A stretch of DNA of 64,000 nucleotides from an uncultured Duncaniella sp. (GTDB lineage Bacteria; Bacteroidota; Bacteroidia; Bacteroidales; Muribaculaceae). The notes below the pieces were generated by a model. That model saw nothing but the letters and a program-made list of their open reading frames with translations. It was not told where the DNA came from and did not search any database. The DNA is taken from positions 158,034 to 222,033 of the forward strand of contig NZ_CAJTQC010000002.1 of NCBI RefSeq assembly GCF_910578445.1, in the 5' to 3' direction. The position numbers and the translations under genes are program-made. Below, piece by piece: positions 1 to 9,494 of this stretch. Positions within the stretch are counted from its first letter, which is position 1, and each line of letters starts with the position of its first letter.

Positions 1-335
1 GATTATATCGCTCGTTTGCAAATATAAATAGTTTATTTCATAATAACAAATATTCTCAACGAATTTAATGTGATTGTCCCATGATTCTTATTTGCATTGG
101 ATTACTTTTTCTTCGCTCAGCTTAATATTGAGTTATTAGAAGTCTCAGATTATCTTTTGGTAGCTATCAGTCTATTTCCACGGGATTGTAGAAAAGTCGA
201 CGCTCGCGTGGGGCAGAGGCATATGGCTGGCTGTAAGCGCTGTGAGGCGGATTTTTGAGGAATTCTCGAAAAATATGCTGATTTTTTCTTAAATTTGCAT
301 CAAAAGAAGAAAACAGCCTCATAGCACCGAGAATC
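1..335. other. Intergenic region left of parE with promoters in both directions
   Basis: No convincing gene lies here. A minus-strand promoter sits at 19-50. A plus-strand -7 element of the Bacteroidetes type (TAAATTTG, 290-297) lies about 40 bases before parE, but no good TTTG -33 box is found at the usual spacing. The sequence between about 50 and 250 is AT-rich and shows no recognisable feature. Confidence 0.5.
19..50 (-). promoter_or_regulatory. Bacteroidetes-type promoter reading out of the window to the left
   Basis: On the minus strand, TTTG (50-47) is followed after exactly 20 bases by TATATTTG (26-19). This matches the Bacteroidetes primary sigma factor consensus TTTG-N19-21-TAnnTTTG. 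Its direction implies that a gene diverging from parE begins just outside the window. The call rests on pattern match only. Confidence 0.6.
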
Positions 336-2321
336 ATGATAAACAACGACGATATAGCTCCCGACAACGCAGGGTTCATTGCAGAAAGCAACGGCAGCGC
401 CTTTGACAACGATAATAACAGCGAAACGCAGGCAGCCGCCGGCTACAGCGAGGACGACATCAAGACGCTCGACTGGAAGGAGCATATCCGCCGCCGCCCC
501 GGTATGTATATCGGCAAACTCGGTGACGGCTCTAATTATGACGACGGCATCTATGTGCTCATCAAGGAAGTGCTCGACAATGCCATCGACGAATACATGA
601 TGGGCTTCGGCAAGCAGGTCACTGTCGATGTCGCCGACGGGACTGTCACCGTGCGCGACTACGGCCGCGGTGTCCCTCTGGGAAAACTTGTCGACGTTTC
701 GTCGCGCATGAACACCGGCGGTAAATATGACTCCAAGGCTTTCAAGAAGTCGGTGGGGCTCAACGGTGTCGGCATCAAGGCCGTCAACGCCCTGTCGACA
801 GAATTCTACATATCCAGTGTCCGCGACGGAATGGGCAAAAGTGTGCTCTACCGCTGCGGCGACATAGTCGAGGAGAGCGACATAGAGCCGACCGACGAGC
901 CTAACGGCACACTCGTCCGCTTCACGCCCGACAACACGATATTCCGTGACTACCAGTATCGCGACGATTTCATCATTCCGCTGATTAAGAATTACACATT
1001 CCTCAACACCGGCCTTGCCATAATCTTCAACGGCAAGCGCTACATCTCGCGCAACGGACTGCTCGACCTTCTCAAAGACGCGATGACCACCGATCCGCTC
1101 TATCAGCCCATCCATCTCAAGGGCGAGGACATCGAGGTGGCCATCACCCATGCCAACCAGCGCGGCGAGGAATATTACTCGTTTGTCAACGGACAGCACA
1201 CCACGCAGGGCGGCACTCACCTGACGGCGTTCAAGGAAGCCGTGTCGCGTACAATCAAGGAGTATTTCAAGAAAGATTTCGACTATTCCGACATCCGCAA
1301 CGGCATGATTGCAGCGGTGTCGATCAAGGTTGAAGAACCTGTCTTCGAATCGCAGACCAAAACCAAGCTCGGCAGCCGCGACATGGGGCCTGACGGGCCT
1401 ACCGTGGCGAAATTCATCGGCGATTTCATCAAGACCGAGCTCGACAACTATCTCCACCGCAACACCGACATCGCCGATATTATTCTCAAAAAAGTGCAGG
1501 AGAGCGAGCGCGACCGCAAGGCCATGGCCGGCATCACCAAACTCGCCCGCGAAAAGCAGAAGAAGGCCAATCTCCATAACAAAAAGCTGCTTGACTGCCG
1601 CGTGCATCTCAACGACATTCGCGGCGACGAGGAAAAGAAGCTTGCATCGTCGATATTCATCACCGAGGGTGATTCGGCAGCCGGCTCGATTACAAAAATC
1701 CGCGACGTGTGGACTCAGGCCGTGTTCTCGCTCCGTGGAAAGCCGAAAAACTCCTATGGAGTCCCGGCCAAGATTCTCTATGAGAACGAGGAGTTCAATC
1801 TGCTTCAGGCCGCACTCAACATCGAGGAGGGAATCGACGGCCTGCGCTACAACAAGGTGATTATCGCCACCGATGCCGATGTCGACGGCATGCACATACG
1901 CCTGCTGCTGCTGACGTTCTTCCTCCAGTTCTTCCCCGACATGATAAAGAAGGGGCATCTCTACGTGTTGCAGACCCCGCTCTTCCGTGTGCGCAACCAC
2001 AAGACCACCAAACGCGGCGCGCGCGGTGCGTCGGGCAGCGGCGATGACACGTATTACTGCTACACCGATGAGGAGCGCATCGCAGCCATCGGGAAGCTCG
2101 GCGACAATGCCGAAATCACCCGATTCAAAGGTCTCGGAGAGATTTCGCCTGAGGAATTCCGCGGATTCATCGGCCCTGACATGAGGCTCGACCGCGTGAC
2201 GCTGCGCAAGGAGGATGCCGTGGCCGAACTGCTTGAATTCTACATGGGAAAGAACACCATGGAGCGCCAGAACTTTATTATCGAGAATCTTGTTGTTGAA
2301 GATGATTCTGAAATCAGCTGA
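336..2321 (+). CDS. parE: DNA topoisomerase IV subunit B (type IIA topoisomerase ATPase subunit)
   Basis: This is the ATPase subunit of a type IIA topoisomerase, which with ParC decatenates chromosomes and relaxes supercoils. The 661 residues show the GHKL ATPase site (EVLDNAIDE near residue 75, GRGVPLG near 110, [14 protein letters not shown] near 145). They also show a TOPRIM domain ([10 protein letters not shown] near 445, DADVDGMH near 510) and the C-terminal [13 protein letters not shown] signature. The length fits ParE/short GyrB without an insertion. The following genes coaD and a CtpA-type protease form an order I recall from Bacteroidales. GyrB is the main alternative, and ParE is preferred on length and context. 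Confidence 0.9.
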   Translation: MINNDDIAPDNAGFIAESNGSAFDNDNNSETQAAAGYSEDDIKTLDWKEHIRRRPGMYIGKLGDGSNYDDGIYVLIKEVLDNAIDEYMMGFGKQVTVDVADGTVTVRDYGRGVPLGKLVDVSSRMNTGGKYDSKAFKKSVGLNGVGIKAVNALSTEFYISSVRDGMGKSVLYRCGDIVEESDIEPTDEPNGTLVRFTPDNTIFRDYQYRDDFIIPLIKNYTFLNTGLAIIFNGKRYISRNGLLDLLKDAMTTDPLYQPIHLKGEDIEVAITHANQRGEEYYSFVNGQHTTQGGTHLTAFKEAVSRTIKEYFKKDFDYSDIRNGMIAAVSIKVEEPVFESQTKTKLGSRDMGPDGPTVAKFIGDFIKTELDNYLHRNTDIADIILKKVQESERDRKAMAGITKLAREKQKKANLHNKKLLDCRVHLNDIRGDEEKKLASSIFITEGDSAAGSITKIRDVWTQAVFSLRGKPKNSYGVPAKILYENEEFNLLQAALNIEEGIDGLRYNKVIIATDADVDGMHIRLLLLTFFLQFFPDMIKKGHLYVLQTPLFRVRNHKTTKRGARGASGSGDDTYYCYTDEERIAAIGKLGDNAEITRFKGLGEISPEEFRGFIGPDMRLDRVTLRKEDAVAELLEFYMGKNTMERQNFIIENLVVEDDSEIS

Positions 2322-2331
2322 CAGAGCCGAA

Positions 2332-2793
2332 ATGAACACGATATTATTTCCCGGGTCGTTCGACCCGTTTACCGTCGGCCACCAGTCGCTTGTCGACCGT
2401 GTGCTGCCTCTTTTTGACCGGGTCGTAATCGCCGTAGGTGTCAATTCCGGGAAGCGTTCGGGCGAGAGCGTCGACAGCCGCATCGCGCAAATCGAACGCC
2501 TCTATGCCGGAGAGCCTAAGGTGAGGGTCATATCCTACGATGGGCTTACAGTCGATGCCTGCCGTCGCGAAGGCGCCCGCTGGATGTTGCGCGGAGTGCG
2601 CTCGGCCATTGATTTTGAATATGAGCGCAATCTCGCCGACATCAACCGTCGGATATCCGGAGTGGAAACCATGTTGCTCTTTACTCTGCCTGAATATGCG
2701 GCGGTGTCGTCGTCGGTTGTGCGCGAGCTCAGCTCCTACGGCTACGATGTCAGTGAATTCCTACCGAAAAAAACAAACACACTTTTAACCTAA
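2332..2793 (+). CDS. coaD: Phosphopantetheine adenylyltransferase
   Basis: CoaD transfers AMP from ATP to 4'-phosphopantetheine, the penultimate step of coenzyme A synthesis in the cytoplasm. The ATG at 2332 gives 153 residues and the family's exact N-terminus (MNTILFPGSFDPFTVGH), with the nucleotidyltransferase motif T/HxGH at FTVGH. The reading frame is open further upstream, but that stretch overlaps parE and does not resemble the family. The C-terminal motif appears as YAAVSSSVVRELSSYG, where the usual form is SSTxVRE. The gene starts 10 bases after parE and ends 3 bases before the next gene, so the three are probably co-transcribed. Another CoA gene, coaX, lies at 60.1 kb. Confidence 0.93.
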   Translation: MNTILFPGSFDPFTVGHQSLVDRVLPLFDRVVIAVGVNSGKRSGESVDSRIAQIERLYAGEPKVRVISYDGLTVDACRREGARWMLRGVRSAIDFEYERNLADINRRISGVETMLLFTLPEYAAVSSSVVRELSSYGYDVSEFLPKKTNTLLT

Positions 2794-2796
2794 GAT

Positions 2797-4401
2797 ATGA
2801 AGAAATTTTTAAGCGCCGTGACACTGGCCGTAGTGGCTGTCACGGGATGGGCGCAGATGCAGATTCAGTTCACGCCCGAACGTAAGCTCCGTTATGCCGA
2901 ACAGATTATCGAAAACTACTACGTTGACAATGTGGACACGGCGAAAGTCGTGACGGAAGCCATCGTGGCAATGTTGAAAACCCTTGATCCGCATTCGACC
3001 TATTCCTCGCCCGAGGAGACGCGCGAACTTACCGAACCGCTTGAAGGAAATTTCTCCGGGATAGGAATCCGCTTCCAGATGGTCAACGATACGCTCTATG
3101 TGATAGAGTCGGTGGCCGGAGGTCCGTCGGAAAAGATGGGCATAGTGCCGGGCGACCGCATAATCGCATGTAACGATACGGTGATTGCAGGCGTCAAGAT
3201 GAAAAATTCAGGAATCATGAAGGTGCTTCGCGGACCGAAAGGCACTGTCGCCAATCTCAAGGTGCTCCGCAAGGGAAGCAGTGAGCCGCTTGAATTCCGT
3301 GTGATCCGCGATGCGATACCTATCTACAGCGTTGACATGGCCTATATGGTGAACGATTCGGTCGGCTATATCGCGCTCAGCCGTTTCGCCGAGAAGACAA
3401 CCGAAGAGGTCAAGGAGGCGATGCGTAAACTCCGCAAGCAGGGCATGAAGCATCTGGTGTTTGACCTTACCGACAATGGTGGCGGCTACATGCGTCCCGC
3501 TACCGAGCTTTCGGAAATGTTTTTAGGCAAAGGTGACATGATTGTCTATACCGAGTCTCCCAAAAACGGAGTGGCCGAATATATAGCCGAGGCCGACGGC
3601 GATTTTCGTGACGGCCGTGTCGTGGTGATGGTCAACCAATACTCGGCATCGGCATCAGAGATTCTCTCAGGAGCGCTTCAGGACAACGACCGTGGAGTTA
3701 TCGTCGGGCGTCGTACTTTCGGCAAGGGGCTCGTGCAGCGTCCGTTCCCTTTCCCCGACGGCTCGATGATGCGTCTGACCGTCTCTCGCTACCACACGCC
3801 CTCAGGCCGTTGCATTCAGAAACCATATGTCGACGGTGACGACGAATCCTATCAGCGCGACATGATTGACCGCTATAATGCCGGCGAACTGACAAGCGCC
3901 GACAGCATCCATCATTTCGCCGATTCGCTGAAATATTATACAAAGCGGCTCAATCGCCCCGTTTATGGCGGTGGAGGCATCATGCCTGACCGTTTTGTGG
4001 CTATCGACACGACGATGTATTCCACATATTACCGCGATCTCATAGCCAAGGGTGTCATCAATAAATTCTGTGTCAACTATGTCGACACCCACCGTGCGGA
4101 ACTTAAGAAACAGTTTAAGACGGATGACGATTATGTAAGGGAATTTGATGTCACACCTGAACTTATGGATTCACTCATCGAACTTGGCAAAAAGGAGGGT
4201 GTGGAGTTCAAGGAGGACGAATATAAGCGCTCTAAACCGATGATTGAAGCCATAGTCAAAGGGCTTATCGGACGCGATATCTTCGAGCAGGCAACCTATT
4301 CGAAAGTTGTGGCGCGCTTCGACCCGATATTCACTGAAGCTGTCGGTATCATCAATTCACCCGAGCGTTATAACTCCTATCTGACAGCGGGCCAAAAGTG
4401 A
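2797..4401 (+). CDS. S41 family C-terminal processing peptidase (CtpA-type) with PDZ domain
   Basis: This is a periplasmic serine protease of the tail-specific/CtpA family. The 534 residues begin with a signal peptide (MKKFLSAVTLAVVAVTGWAQ). A PDZ domain follows at about residues 80-165 (GIGIRFQ, GGPSEKMGIVPGDRI), then the S41 core. The nucleophile lies in the SASASEILSGALQD stretch and the catalytic lysine in RRTFGKGLVQ, typical of the Ser-Lys dyad. About 150 residues after the core look helical and have no recognised domain. It closes the parE-coaD operon. Its stop codon overlaps the start of a tiny DUF4332 remnant, and a strong hairpin follows. Confidence 0.9.
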   Translation: MKKFLSAVTLAVVAVTGWAQMQIQFTPERKLRYAEQIIENYYVDNVDTAKVVTEAIVAMLKTLDPHSTYSSPEETRELTEPLEGNFSGIGIRFQMVNDTLYVIESVAGGPSEKMGIVPGDRIIACNDTVIAGVKMKNSGIMKVLRGPKGTVANLKVLRKGSSEPLEFRVIRDAIPIYSVDMAYMVNDSVGYIALSRFAEKTTEEVKEAMRKLRKQGMKHLVFDLTDNGGGYMRPATELSEMFLGKGDMIVYTESPKNGVAEYIAEADGDFRDGRVVVMVNQYSASASEILSGALQDNDRGVIVGRRTFGKGLVQRPFPFPDGSMMRLTVSRYHTPSGRCIQKPYVDGDDESYQRDMIDRYNAGELTSADSIHHFADSLKYYTKRLNRPVYGGGGIMPDRFVAIDTTMYSTYYRDLIAKGVINKFCVNYVDTHRAELKKQFKTDDDYVREFDVTPELMDSLIELGKKEGVEFKEDEYKRSKPMIEAIVKGLIGRDIFEQATYSKVVARFDPIFTEAVGIINSPERYNSYLTAGQK

Positions 4402-4454
4402 TGGCTTACAAGATTGAAGAAATCGAGGGTATCGGTGAAGTATTAAAAAGTTGA
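4401..4454 (+). pseudogene. 17-codon remnant of a DUF4332-type helix-hairpin-helix gene
   Basis: An ATG overlapping the previous stop (ATGA) opens a short frame reading MAYKIEEIEGIGEVLKS before a stop. As I recall them, the first dozen residues match the typical start of DUF4332 proteins (roughly 'YKIEEIEGIGPAY'), which continue for over 100 residues with helix-hairpin-helix motifs. Here the frame ends right after GIG, and the terminator hairpin begins at once. I infer that most of such a gene was deleted and only its start remains, still coupled to the protease gene. A functional leader peptide cannot be excluded. Confidence 0.55.
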
Positions 4455-4455
4455 A

Positions 4456-4509
4456 AAAAATCAATGCTCATTGTACGAGATTAGTCAAGTACAATGAGCA
4501 TTGATTTTT
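4456..4509. terminator. Bidirectional rho-independent terminator, 21-bp perfect stem
   Basis: The arms 4456-4476 and 4489-4509 are perfectly complementary over 21 bases, with a 12-base loop. An A-run begins the left arm and a T-run ends the right arm, so it can end transcripts from both sides. It separates the parE-coaD-protease operon from the convergent lipoprotein gene. Confidence 0.85.
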
Positions 4510-4547
4510 ACTCTGGCCTTAATGCAATTTGTAATGCAGTCAGCGAT

Positions 4548-5084
4548 TTATTGTCCAAGAATGTCTTTAACCTTGTCAGCGCCTTTCTGGGCAGCGTCAG
4601 CGGTCTTTTCTTTTGCGGCGTCTATCGCGTTTTTAGTTGCATCCTTAGCTTCATTCACTTTGTCGGCTGCAGCCTCTTTTGCGTCCTTGATTTTGTCAGC
4701 GGCAGCATTTTTTGCGTCATTTACTGCTGCTTTAGTGGAGTCCGCGAGATTTTTTGCGGCATCCTTGGCTGCCTCTAATGTAGAATCAGCCTGAGCTTCG
4801 AGCTTGATGCCGGTGAGACCTATTGCAGCGCTTGCATCCTTGGCTTGTACGGCAGGAGTCACTTCATTGAGGAAATCGGTTGCGGCCTGATCCTTGCCTT
4901 CTTTGACGAGGCTGTTGGCATAATCCTTAGCCTGCTGTACATAGATTTTGAGACTGTCGGGATTGTTACAGTTCTCAATTTTAGCCTTGAGTTCAGCGCC
5001 TTTGTCCTCGGCTTTCTTCTCTGCGCTGCACGCCGCCATCATGACAGCGCCAACAATTGCGATGGATAGAAATAGCTTTTTCAT
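4548..5084 (-). CDS. Lipoprotein with LEA-like Ala/Lys/Asp helical repeats
   Basis: The 178-residue product has a lipoprotein signal peptide ending in MMAAC (Cys19) and is expected to be anchored in a membrane facing the periplasm or outside. Residues 20-100 are charged and helical. The last 75 or so residues are an imperfect 11-residue-like repeat of A, K, D and E (AAKNLADSTKAAVNDAK, AADKIKDAKEAAADK and so on). This pattern is seen in LEA-type and apolipoprotein-like amphipathic helices. No enzyme motif is visible. It is a single gene between two convergent neighbours' ends. A structural or stress-protective role is a guess from composition. Confidence 0.8.
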   Translation of the reverse strand: MKKLFLSIAIVGAVMMAACSAEKKAEDKGAELKAKIENCNNPDSLKIYVQQAKDYANSLVKEGKDQAATDFLNEVTPAVQAKDASAAIGLTGIKLEAQADSTLEAAKDAAKNLADSTKAAVNDAKNAAADKIKDAKEAAADKVNEAKDATKNAIDAAKEKTADAAQKGADKVKDILGQ

Positions 5085-5205
5085 AAATAAATATTAATAA
5101 CAGATATTAATATAAAAGCTTAATCGCATCAAATGTTCACAGACACTTGTGTCCGGATCGCAATTTAACATTATCCGATAGATTGGAGCGTGATGGTGCT
5201 GCCAT

Positions 5206-8200
5206 TTATTGTGGCGCTACCGCGAGCCGTTTTGTGAGTGACGAGGACTTGCCTCCTGATGAGATTGTCGCACGGTAGAGATAGATGCCGCGCGATACTC
5301 TCGAGCCTGATGCCGTGGTGAGATTCCATGTGACAGGAGCTGAGGCATACATGTCGGCGCGTCCGCTGGTTTCAGAGGTCCAGATGAGTGTGCCGTTGAA
5401 ATCGAAAATCTCGATTTTGACTGTTAGCATGGCGTCAGGGCGGTTATGGTTTACATAGAAATTGGCTTCGGTGGTGGCTGGATTTGCGTCGGAATATATA
5501 TCGAAAATTTTTGGCGCGAGGTCGGGATTGACAAAGAAATCAATCGAGGCCGATGTGGAATTTCCGCCGGTATCCCAGACTTTGAGGGTTGCGGTGTGGT
5601 TGCCGGCTGTAAGTTCAGGGAGCTGGTAGTGGATTGTTCCGGCGGGTGAGCCGTCGGAATCGGGAGTGTAGCGCGACGACACATCCGTAAAGCTCTGGTC
5701 TTTGTCGATTGATATGGACATCTGATGTCCGATGCCGGCGCTCGACATATTGAGACCGATATCGTCGCTTACACGTGCGATGAGCATTGGATTGGCATCG
5801 ACGGCATCAGACGGTTTGAACGACTCATGGTTCAGATACAGATATTCAATCACCGGGGGCACATCGTCGGGCAGTGCGTTCTCGTCATGACCGTAGGCAT
5901 AGAGGTCGCGGCATACGCCCGATGCTTCCTGTCCGTCGTCGGCTGCGGCGAACATCGATAAAGTGGCCGGACGATAGTTGTCGGCAATCTCAGAGGGCAT
6001 TTTGATTGTGATTTCAAAAACACCGTCGGTCACCTGAGTGCGTCCTGCATAGAGGCGTTCGCCCTGTTCTTCGAAGGTATGTTTCTTACCTTCATCATCG
6101 CCGACTTTACGGCCTAAGCTCGTGACGCTGCGCTCTGCATCATAAAGAGAGAGCGACAGCCATCCGTTGAAATCTTCGATGCGGCTTCCGTCAGGAGCGC
6201 AGATTTCACCCCTTACGACGGCCTGCGAACGTGCGGCAATGACCGGCTGTGACTCTTCGCTTACTTCCTCTCCGTTGATTGAAATCAGGCGGATATGATT
6301 GGCCGGAGTTGCCAGTCGGAGAGCCGGGTCAGAGAATAGGATGTATCTTCTCACGTTGTCATCTCCTTTGCGGCTGTTTTTTGCGCGACGGAACACTTCG
6401 CCTACGGGCTGGAAGTTGCCGTCAGCTTCGCGTCGGGTGAATTCTATTCCGGATTCTTTTGAGAGCGGACCGTTGAGCGAAATGTAGACCGGACGTGTGG
6501 CACAGAAACCGCCTATTGCTCCTCCACCGTCGGTCATAATGAGTGATTCCATGCCTGAAGTAGCGTTTCCGTCGAGCTGTCCGAAAGTACATGTCGCACC
6601 GAAGAAAAAGAACGGGTGACGTGGATAGATGTTGTTGAGGTAGGTCGAGGTGAATATGCCGTCACCTGACAGGTTGTTGATTGCTCCGTGGCCGATATAG
6701 CTCCAGATTACTATTCCGTCATCGAAAAGAGACGAAACCTTCTTCTTGGCTTCCTCCGAAGTGCCGTTGCGGAGCTCATAGGCATCGATGTAGACCTTGT
6801 GATATGTAAAACCGCGTCCGGAAGAATTGGTGCGCATTGTATCCTCCATCGCGTCCGACTGTTCCATATGCTGGCCTCTGTTGCCGTCGTCGGCAAACAT
6901 GAGTACACGGTTGCGCCATTCGCTTTTCGGTGGATTGTTTATATATGAAATCAGGCGGTCGACATAGTTCTTGGCGGAGCTTACACTACGGGCAGGTATA
7001 CGCCCGACAGCTACACTGAGCCGGTCGGAAGCCATGCTCAGACCGGAGTTGTCTTCAAGAAAAGCCAGTGGGTCGTCTGAACAATATGAACTGCCTTCAC
7101 CGTCGCAGAGTTCGCTTTGCCAGATCGGCAGTGTGATTGCCGAGCTTCCTGCCATGGCGCTTGTTAGACGGCGGTGGTCGTGATGTGCGCCACCCATAAG
7201 GAGCACATATTTCAGTGTGTGTTCCGAGCCGGCGGCATTGCCGCGGTCATAGAACATCTTCAGCATGCGTCGCAAGGCATTCAGGTCAGGCACTCCGGAG
7301 CCGAATTCATTATAGGCCTGCTCGTCGGATATCACGAGCACTTCAAGGTTGCGTGGCGCAGCCGAGTGGAGGTCTGCTATCCTTCGGCTCTGTTCGAGCA
7401 GCTGGGATGGCGAAATAATAATCATGTCGGGCGTTTGTACGGCATGCAGATTCTGATTTGCGACATTTCCCGCAAAACGAGGATTTGGAAGTCCGGCAGC
7501 CGTGGACCAAGCAGCGTAAGTGCGCATGCCGTTATAGTCGTTTGTCCATCCGCCTGTTCCGTCGGCGGCCGATGTCACAGGCATCGCTATCGGTGAGTTC
7601 GGATTGGTTACATCCCAGACTCTCGTATCCGCTCTGAATCCCTTGAGCTTTACTGAGCGTTTGGTCGTGGTGAAGACCAATGGTCCTGACGACGGCATTG
7701 CGATTTCGCGTGTATAGGTCAGTAATATCCGGTCGAGATTCGCAAGGCTGACAGGAGTGTTTATGTTGATTCCTATTCCGAGGGCGAGAGAATTGCCTGA
7801 GAAGGGAAAACGCTTGCGGATGGATGCTGTGCGTCCCCATTCGGCTGTCTTAGGGACATTGTCACCTGAGGCCGATGTCAGTTTCTGGCCGTTGGCTGTG
7901 AACGAGAGCTGAACAGGTGATGAGATGCTTCTGGCAAAAAAATCACACTGCATCCATACACTGTCGGCTGCATTTCCCGGCAATTGAAAATTGAATGTTC
8001 GGTTGGATGTGTAGCGGAAATCCTCGCCGACAAGCTGATGGCCGCTTTCTGCCGGTGTCACAAGGTCAAGTTCGTGGTAGATGCGTTCAGTGAACGTTGT
8101 CGCTGCGTCATTGGTCGGCTCACCTCCTTCGGTCGGTATCGAGTTGTCGGTTTCAGGGCGTGAGTCTGTCAGAAAATAATATCCTTTTGTGGAGTAGGGG

Positions 8201-8583
8201 TTGAGAGAATGGGTGAATGTATTGTCAAGTCCCTGTTTCCAGACTCCCGGTCCTTGGGCATAGAATACGATTCCGTTGGCCGTCAGTTCGCTTTTGACGG
8301 CAGGAAGGTCATCGATATAGTTGGCTCGTGAAAGCTGATCGGAGATGCGTGCCCCTCCATAGCCGAATATTCTTACAGCCGACGGGTCGCTGAATCCCCA
8401 TGCACGAAGAGTCGAGGTAGGGATGAGGTGGAGTCCGCTTTCAGTCACGCTTACCTTTATCCAGCGTCCCGATGAAAGGACTGATGACTCGGCGTAGGTA
8501 TCAAGAGTGAAGGCGTGTGTCGGGAAAGCTGATGCAAGAGATATGGTGAATAACGCAAAGATGTGTCGGATGAAACTTCTCAT
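5206..8583 (-). CDS. porU: Type IX secretion system C-terminal sortase PorU (gingipain-fold, peptidase C25)
   Basis: PorU is the cell-surface sortase that cleaves the C-terminal signal from type IX substrates and attaches them to lipopolysaccharide. The 1125-residue protein has an N-terminal signal peptide and an N-terminal beta domain. A C25 caspase-like core follows, with His632 in SYIGHGAINN and Cys665 in GATCTFGQLDG. The His-Cys distance of 33 equals my recollection of Porphyromonas PorU (His657/Cys690). The C-terminus (from about residue 1030) is a beta-sandwich resembling a T9SS CTD/FlgD-like fold (IEIFDFNGTLIWTSE, GIYLYRATI). In Porphyromonas porV follows porU; here it does not. The rest of the secretion machine must be elsewhere. 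Confidence 0.92.
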   Translation of the reverse strand: MRSFIRHIFALFTISLASAFPTHAFTLDTYAESSVLSSGRWIKVSVTESGLHLIPTSTLRAWGFSDPSAVRIFGYGGARISDQLSRANYIDDLPAVKSELTANGIVFYAQGPGVWKQGLDNTFTHSLNPYSTKGYYFLTDSRPETDNSIPTEGGEPTNDAATTFTERIYHELDLVTPAESGHQLVGEDFRYTSNRTFNFQLPGNAADSVWMQCDFFARSISSPVQLSFTANGQKLTSASGDNVPKTAEWGRTASIRKRFPFSGNSLALGIGININTPVSLANLDRILLTYTREIAMPSSGPLVFTTTKRSVKLKGFRADTRVWDVTNPNSPIAMPVTSAADGTGGWTNDYNGMRTYAAWSTAAGLPNPRFAGNVANQNLHAVQTPDMIIISPSQLLEQSRRIADLHSAAPRNLEVLVISDEQAYNEFGSGVPDLNALRRMLKMFYDRGNAAGSEHTLKYVLLMGGAHHDHRRLTSAMAGSSAITLPIWQSELCDGEGSSYCSDDPLAFLEDNSGLSMASDRLSVAVGRIPARSVSSAKNYVDRLISYINNPPKSEWRNRVLMFADDGNRGQHMEQSDAMEDTMRTNSSGRGFTYHKVYIDAYELRNGTSEEAKKKVSSLFDDGIVIWSYIGHGAINNLSGDGIFTSTYLNNIYPRHPFFFFGATCTFGQLDGNATSGMESLIMTDGGGAIGGFCATRPVYISLNGPLSKESGIEFTRREADGNFQPVGEVFRRAKNSRKGDDNVRRYILFSDPALRLATPANHIRLISINGEEVSEESQPVIAARSQAVVRGEICAPDGSRIEDFNGWLSLSLYDAERSVTSLGRKVGDDEGKKHTFEEQGERLYAGRTQVTDGVFEITIKMPSEIADNYRPATLSMFAAADDGQEASGVCRDLYAYGHDENALPDDVPPVIEYLYLNHESFKPSDAVDANPMLIARVSDDIGLNMSSAGIGHQMSISIDKDQSFTDVSSRYTPDSDGSPAGTIHYQLPELTAGNHTATLKVWDTGGNSTSASIDFFVNPDLAPKIFDIYSDANPATTEANFYVNHNRPDAMLTVKIEIFDFNGTLIWTSETSGRADMYASAPVTWNLTTASGSRVSRGIYLYRATISSGGKSSSLTKRLAVAPQ

Positions 8584-8685
8584 GTAGAATACCGGTGAAT
8601 TTCGACCTTCGGATTATGGAACAGAGGCCGGATAAGTGGATAATGAAAATGGTTTATCTGATTATAAACGAGTGGATGAGGTGAT

Positions 8686-9417
8686 TTATTGCATGTCGGA
8701 GGAAGAGGTCTCCCCTGTAGGTGACAGGAATTCCGCCCACTCAGCCTCCGTCCCGGCAAACGCGTTGATATCGACCGGGTGGTCGATTCCGTTTACACGC
8801 CCGTTGTGAGTCCCTTGCCATAGCTTCCATTCGATTCCATGTGGCTCGTCGATAAGAGAACATATCCAGAGCGGATATCCTTCAAGACGGCCTCTTACAA
8901 AACGGGCAAAGCCGTTTTTGTTTGTGTAGAGCATCACCCTGTGTCCGTGCGACTCGAGGTGGTCAATCATTTCGGTCAGACGGTTGAGCACCATCGGTGT
9001 CGGCTGGCTGTTTGGGTTTGCCCACTCTTCGATGTCGATTATCAGTGGCAGGTCAAGTTCTCGGGACTGTAATGAATTAAGAAAATTCAGCCCCTGCATG
9101 TAGCCGGGGGTGTCGAAGCGGAAGAAGTGGTATGCTCCGACTTTCAGACCGGCCTTTCGGGCCTCACGCAGATTGTCGATGAACCTGCGGTCCTTGAATG
9201 TCCCCCCTTCGGTAGCTTTTATGATTACAAAAGAGATGCCGTCGGCGGCTACCTTTCGAAAATCAATCTCGCCGTTGTGTGCGCTGATGTCAATCCCTAT
9301 AATCTTGAATTTGCTCCTGTCCGGATAGCTTTGGGCCGGCGTGTCTCCTCCTTTACCGCAAGCGGTGAGCGTTGCGGTCAGAATCATGATAAAGAGGGTG
9401 TGGAGCAGAGGCTTCAT
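8686..9417 (-). CDS. GH25 family lysozyme lipoprotein
   Basis: GH25 enzymes (Chalaropsis-type lysozymes) cleave the MurNAc-GlcNAc bond of peptidoglycan. The 243-residue product has a lipoprotein signal (TATLTAC, Cys20). The family pattern is then clear: GIDISAHNGEIDF near residue 43, FVIIKATEG near 64, AYHFFRF near 97 and LPLIIDIEEW near 124, where the Asp-x-Glu acids reside. The C-terminal part with LWICSL and WKLWQGT is also typical. A bacterial rather than phage role is suggested by the lipid anchor and lack of phage neighbours. It is followed by porU 102 bases downstream in the same direction. Confidence 0.88.
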   Translation of the reverse strand: MKPLLHTLFIMILTATLTACGKGGDTPAQSYPDRSKFKIIGIDISAHNGEIDFRKVAADGISFVIIKATEGGTFKDRRFIDNLREARKAGLKVGAYHFFRFDTPGYMQGLNFLNSLQSRELDLPLIIDIEEWANPNSQPTPMVLNRLTEMIDHLESHGHRVMLYTNKNGFARFVRGRLEGYPLWICSLIDEPHGIEWKLWQGTHNGRVNGIDHPVDINAFAGTEAEWAEFLSPTGETSSSDMQ

Positions 9418-9437
9418 GCCACAAATTTAGCAAATAT

Positions 9438-9469
9438 TTCGTGAAAACGTAAGGAAAAGCGTAAATTTG
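9438..9469 (+). promoter_or_regulatory. Probable promoter of the first GH28 gene
   Basis: TTCG at 9438-9441 (three of four matches to TTTG) is separated by 20 bases from TAAATTTG at 9462-9469. Predicted transcription would start near 9477, just upstream of the GH28 ATG at 9495. Confidence 0.45.
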
Positions 9470-9494
9470 CCATATAAATCTAATTAAAGTTAAC

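Noticed and set aside
2215..2331. Longer start for coaD inside parE
   Set aside because: The extra residues do not resemble CoaD and overlap parE; the ATG at 2332 gives the exact family N-terminus.
300..2483. A 727-codon open frame on the minus strand opposite parE
   Set aside because: It mirrors the parE gene in the antisense frame. Its translation has no domain, and parE on the plus strand has complete motifs.
8686..9417. GH25 lysozyme as a sign of a prophage
   Set aside because: It has a lipoprotein signal, and no phage structural, holin or replication gene is nearby.
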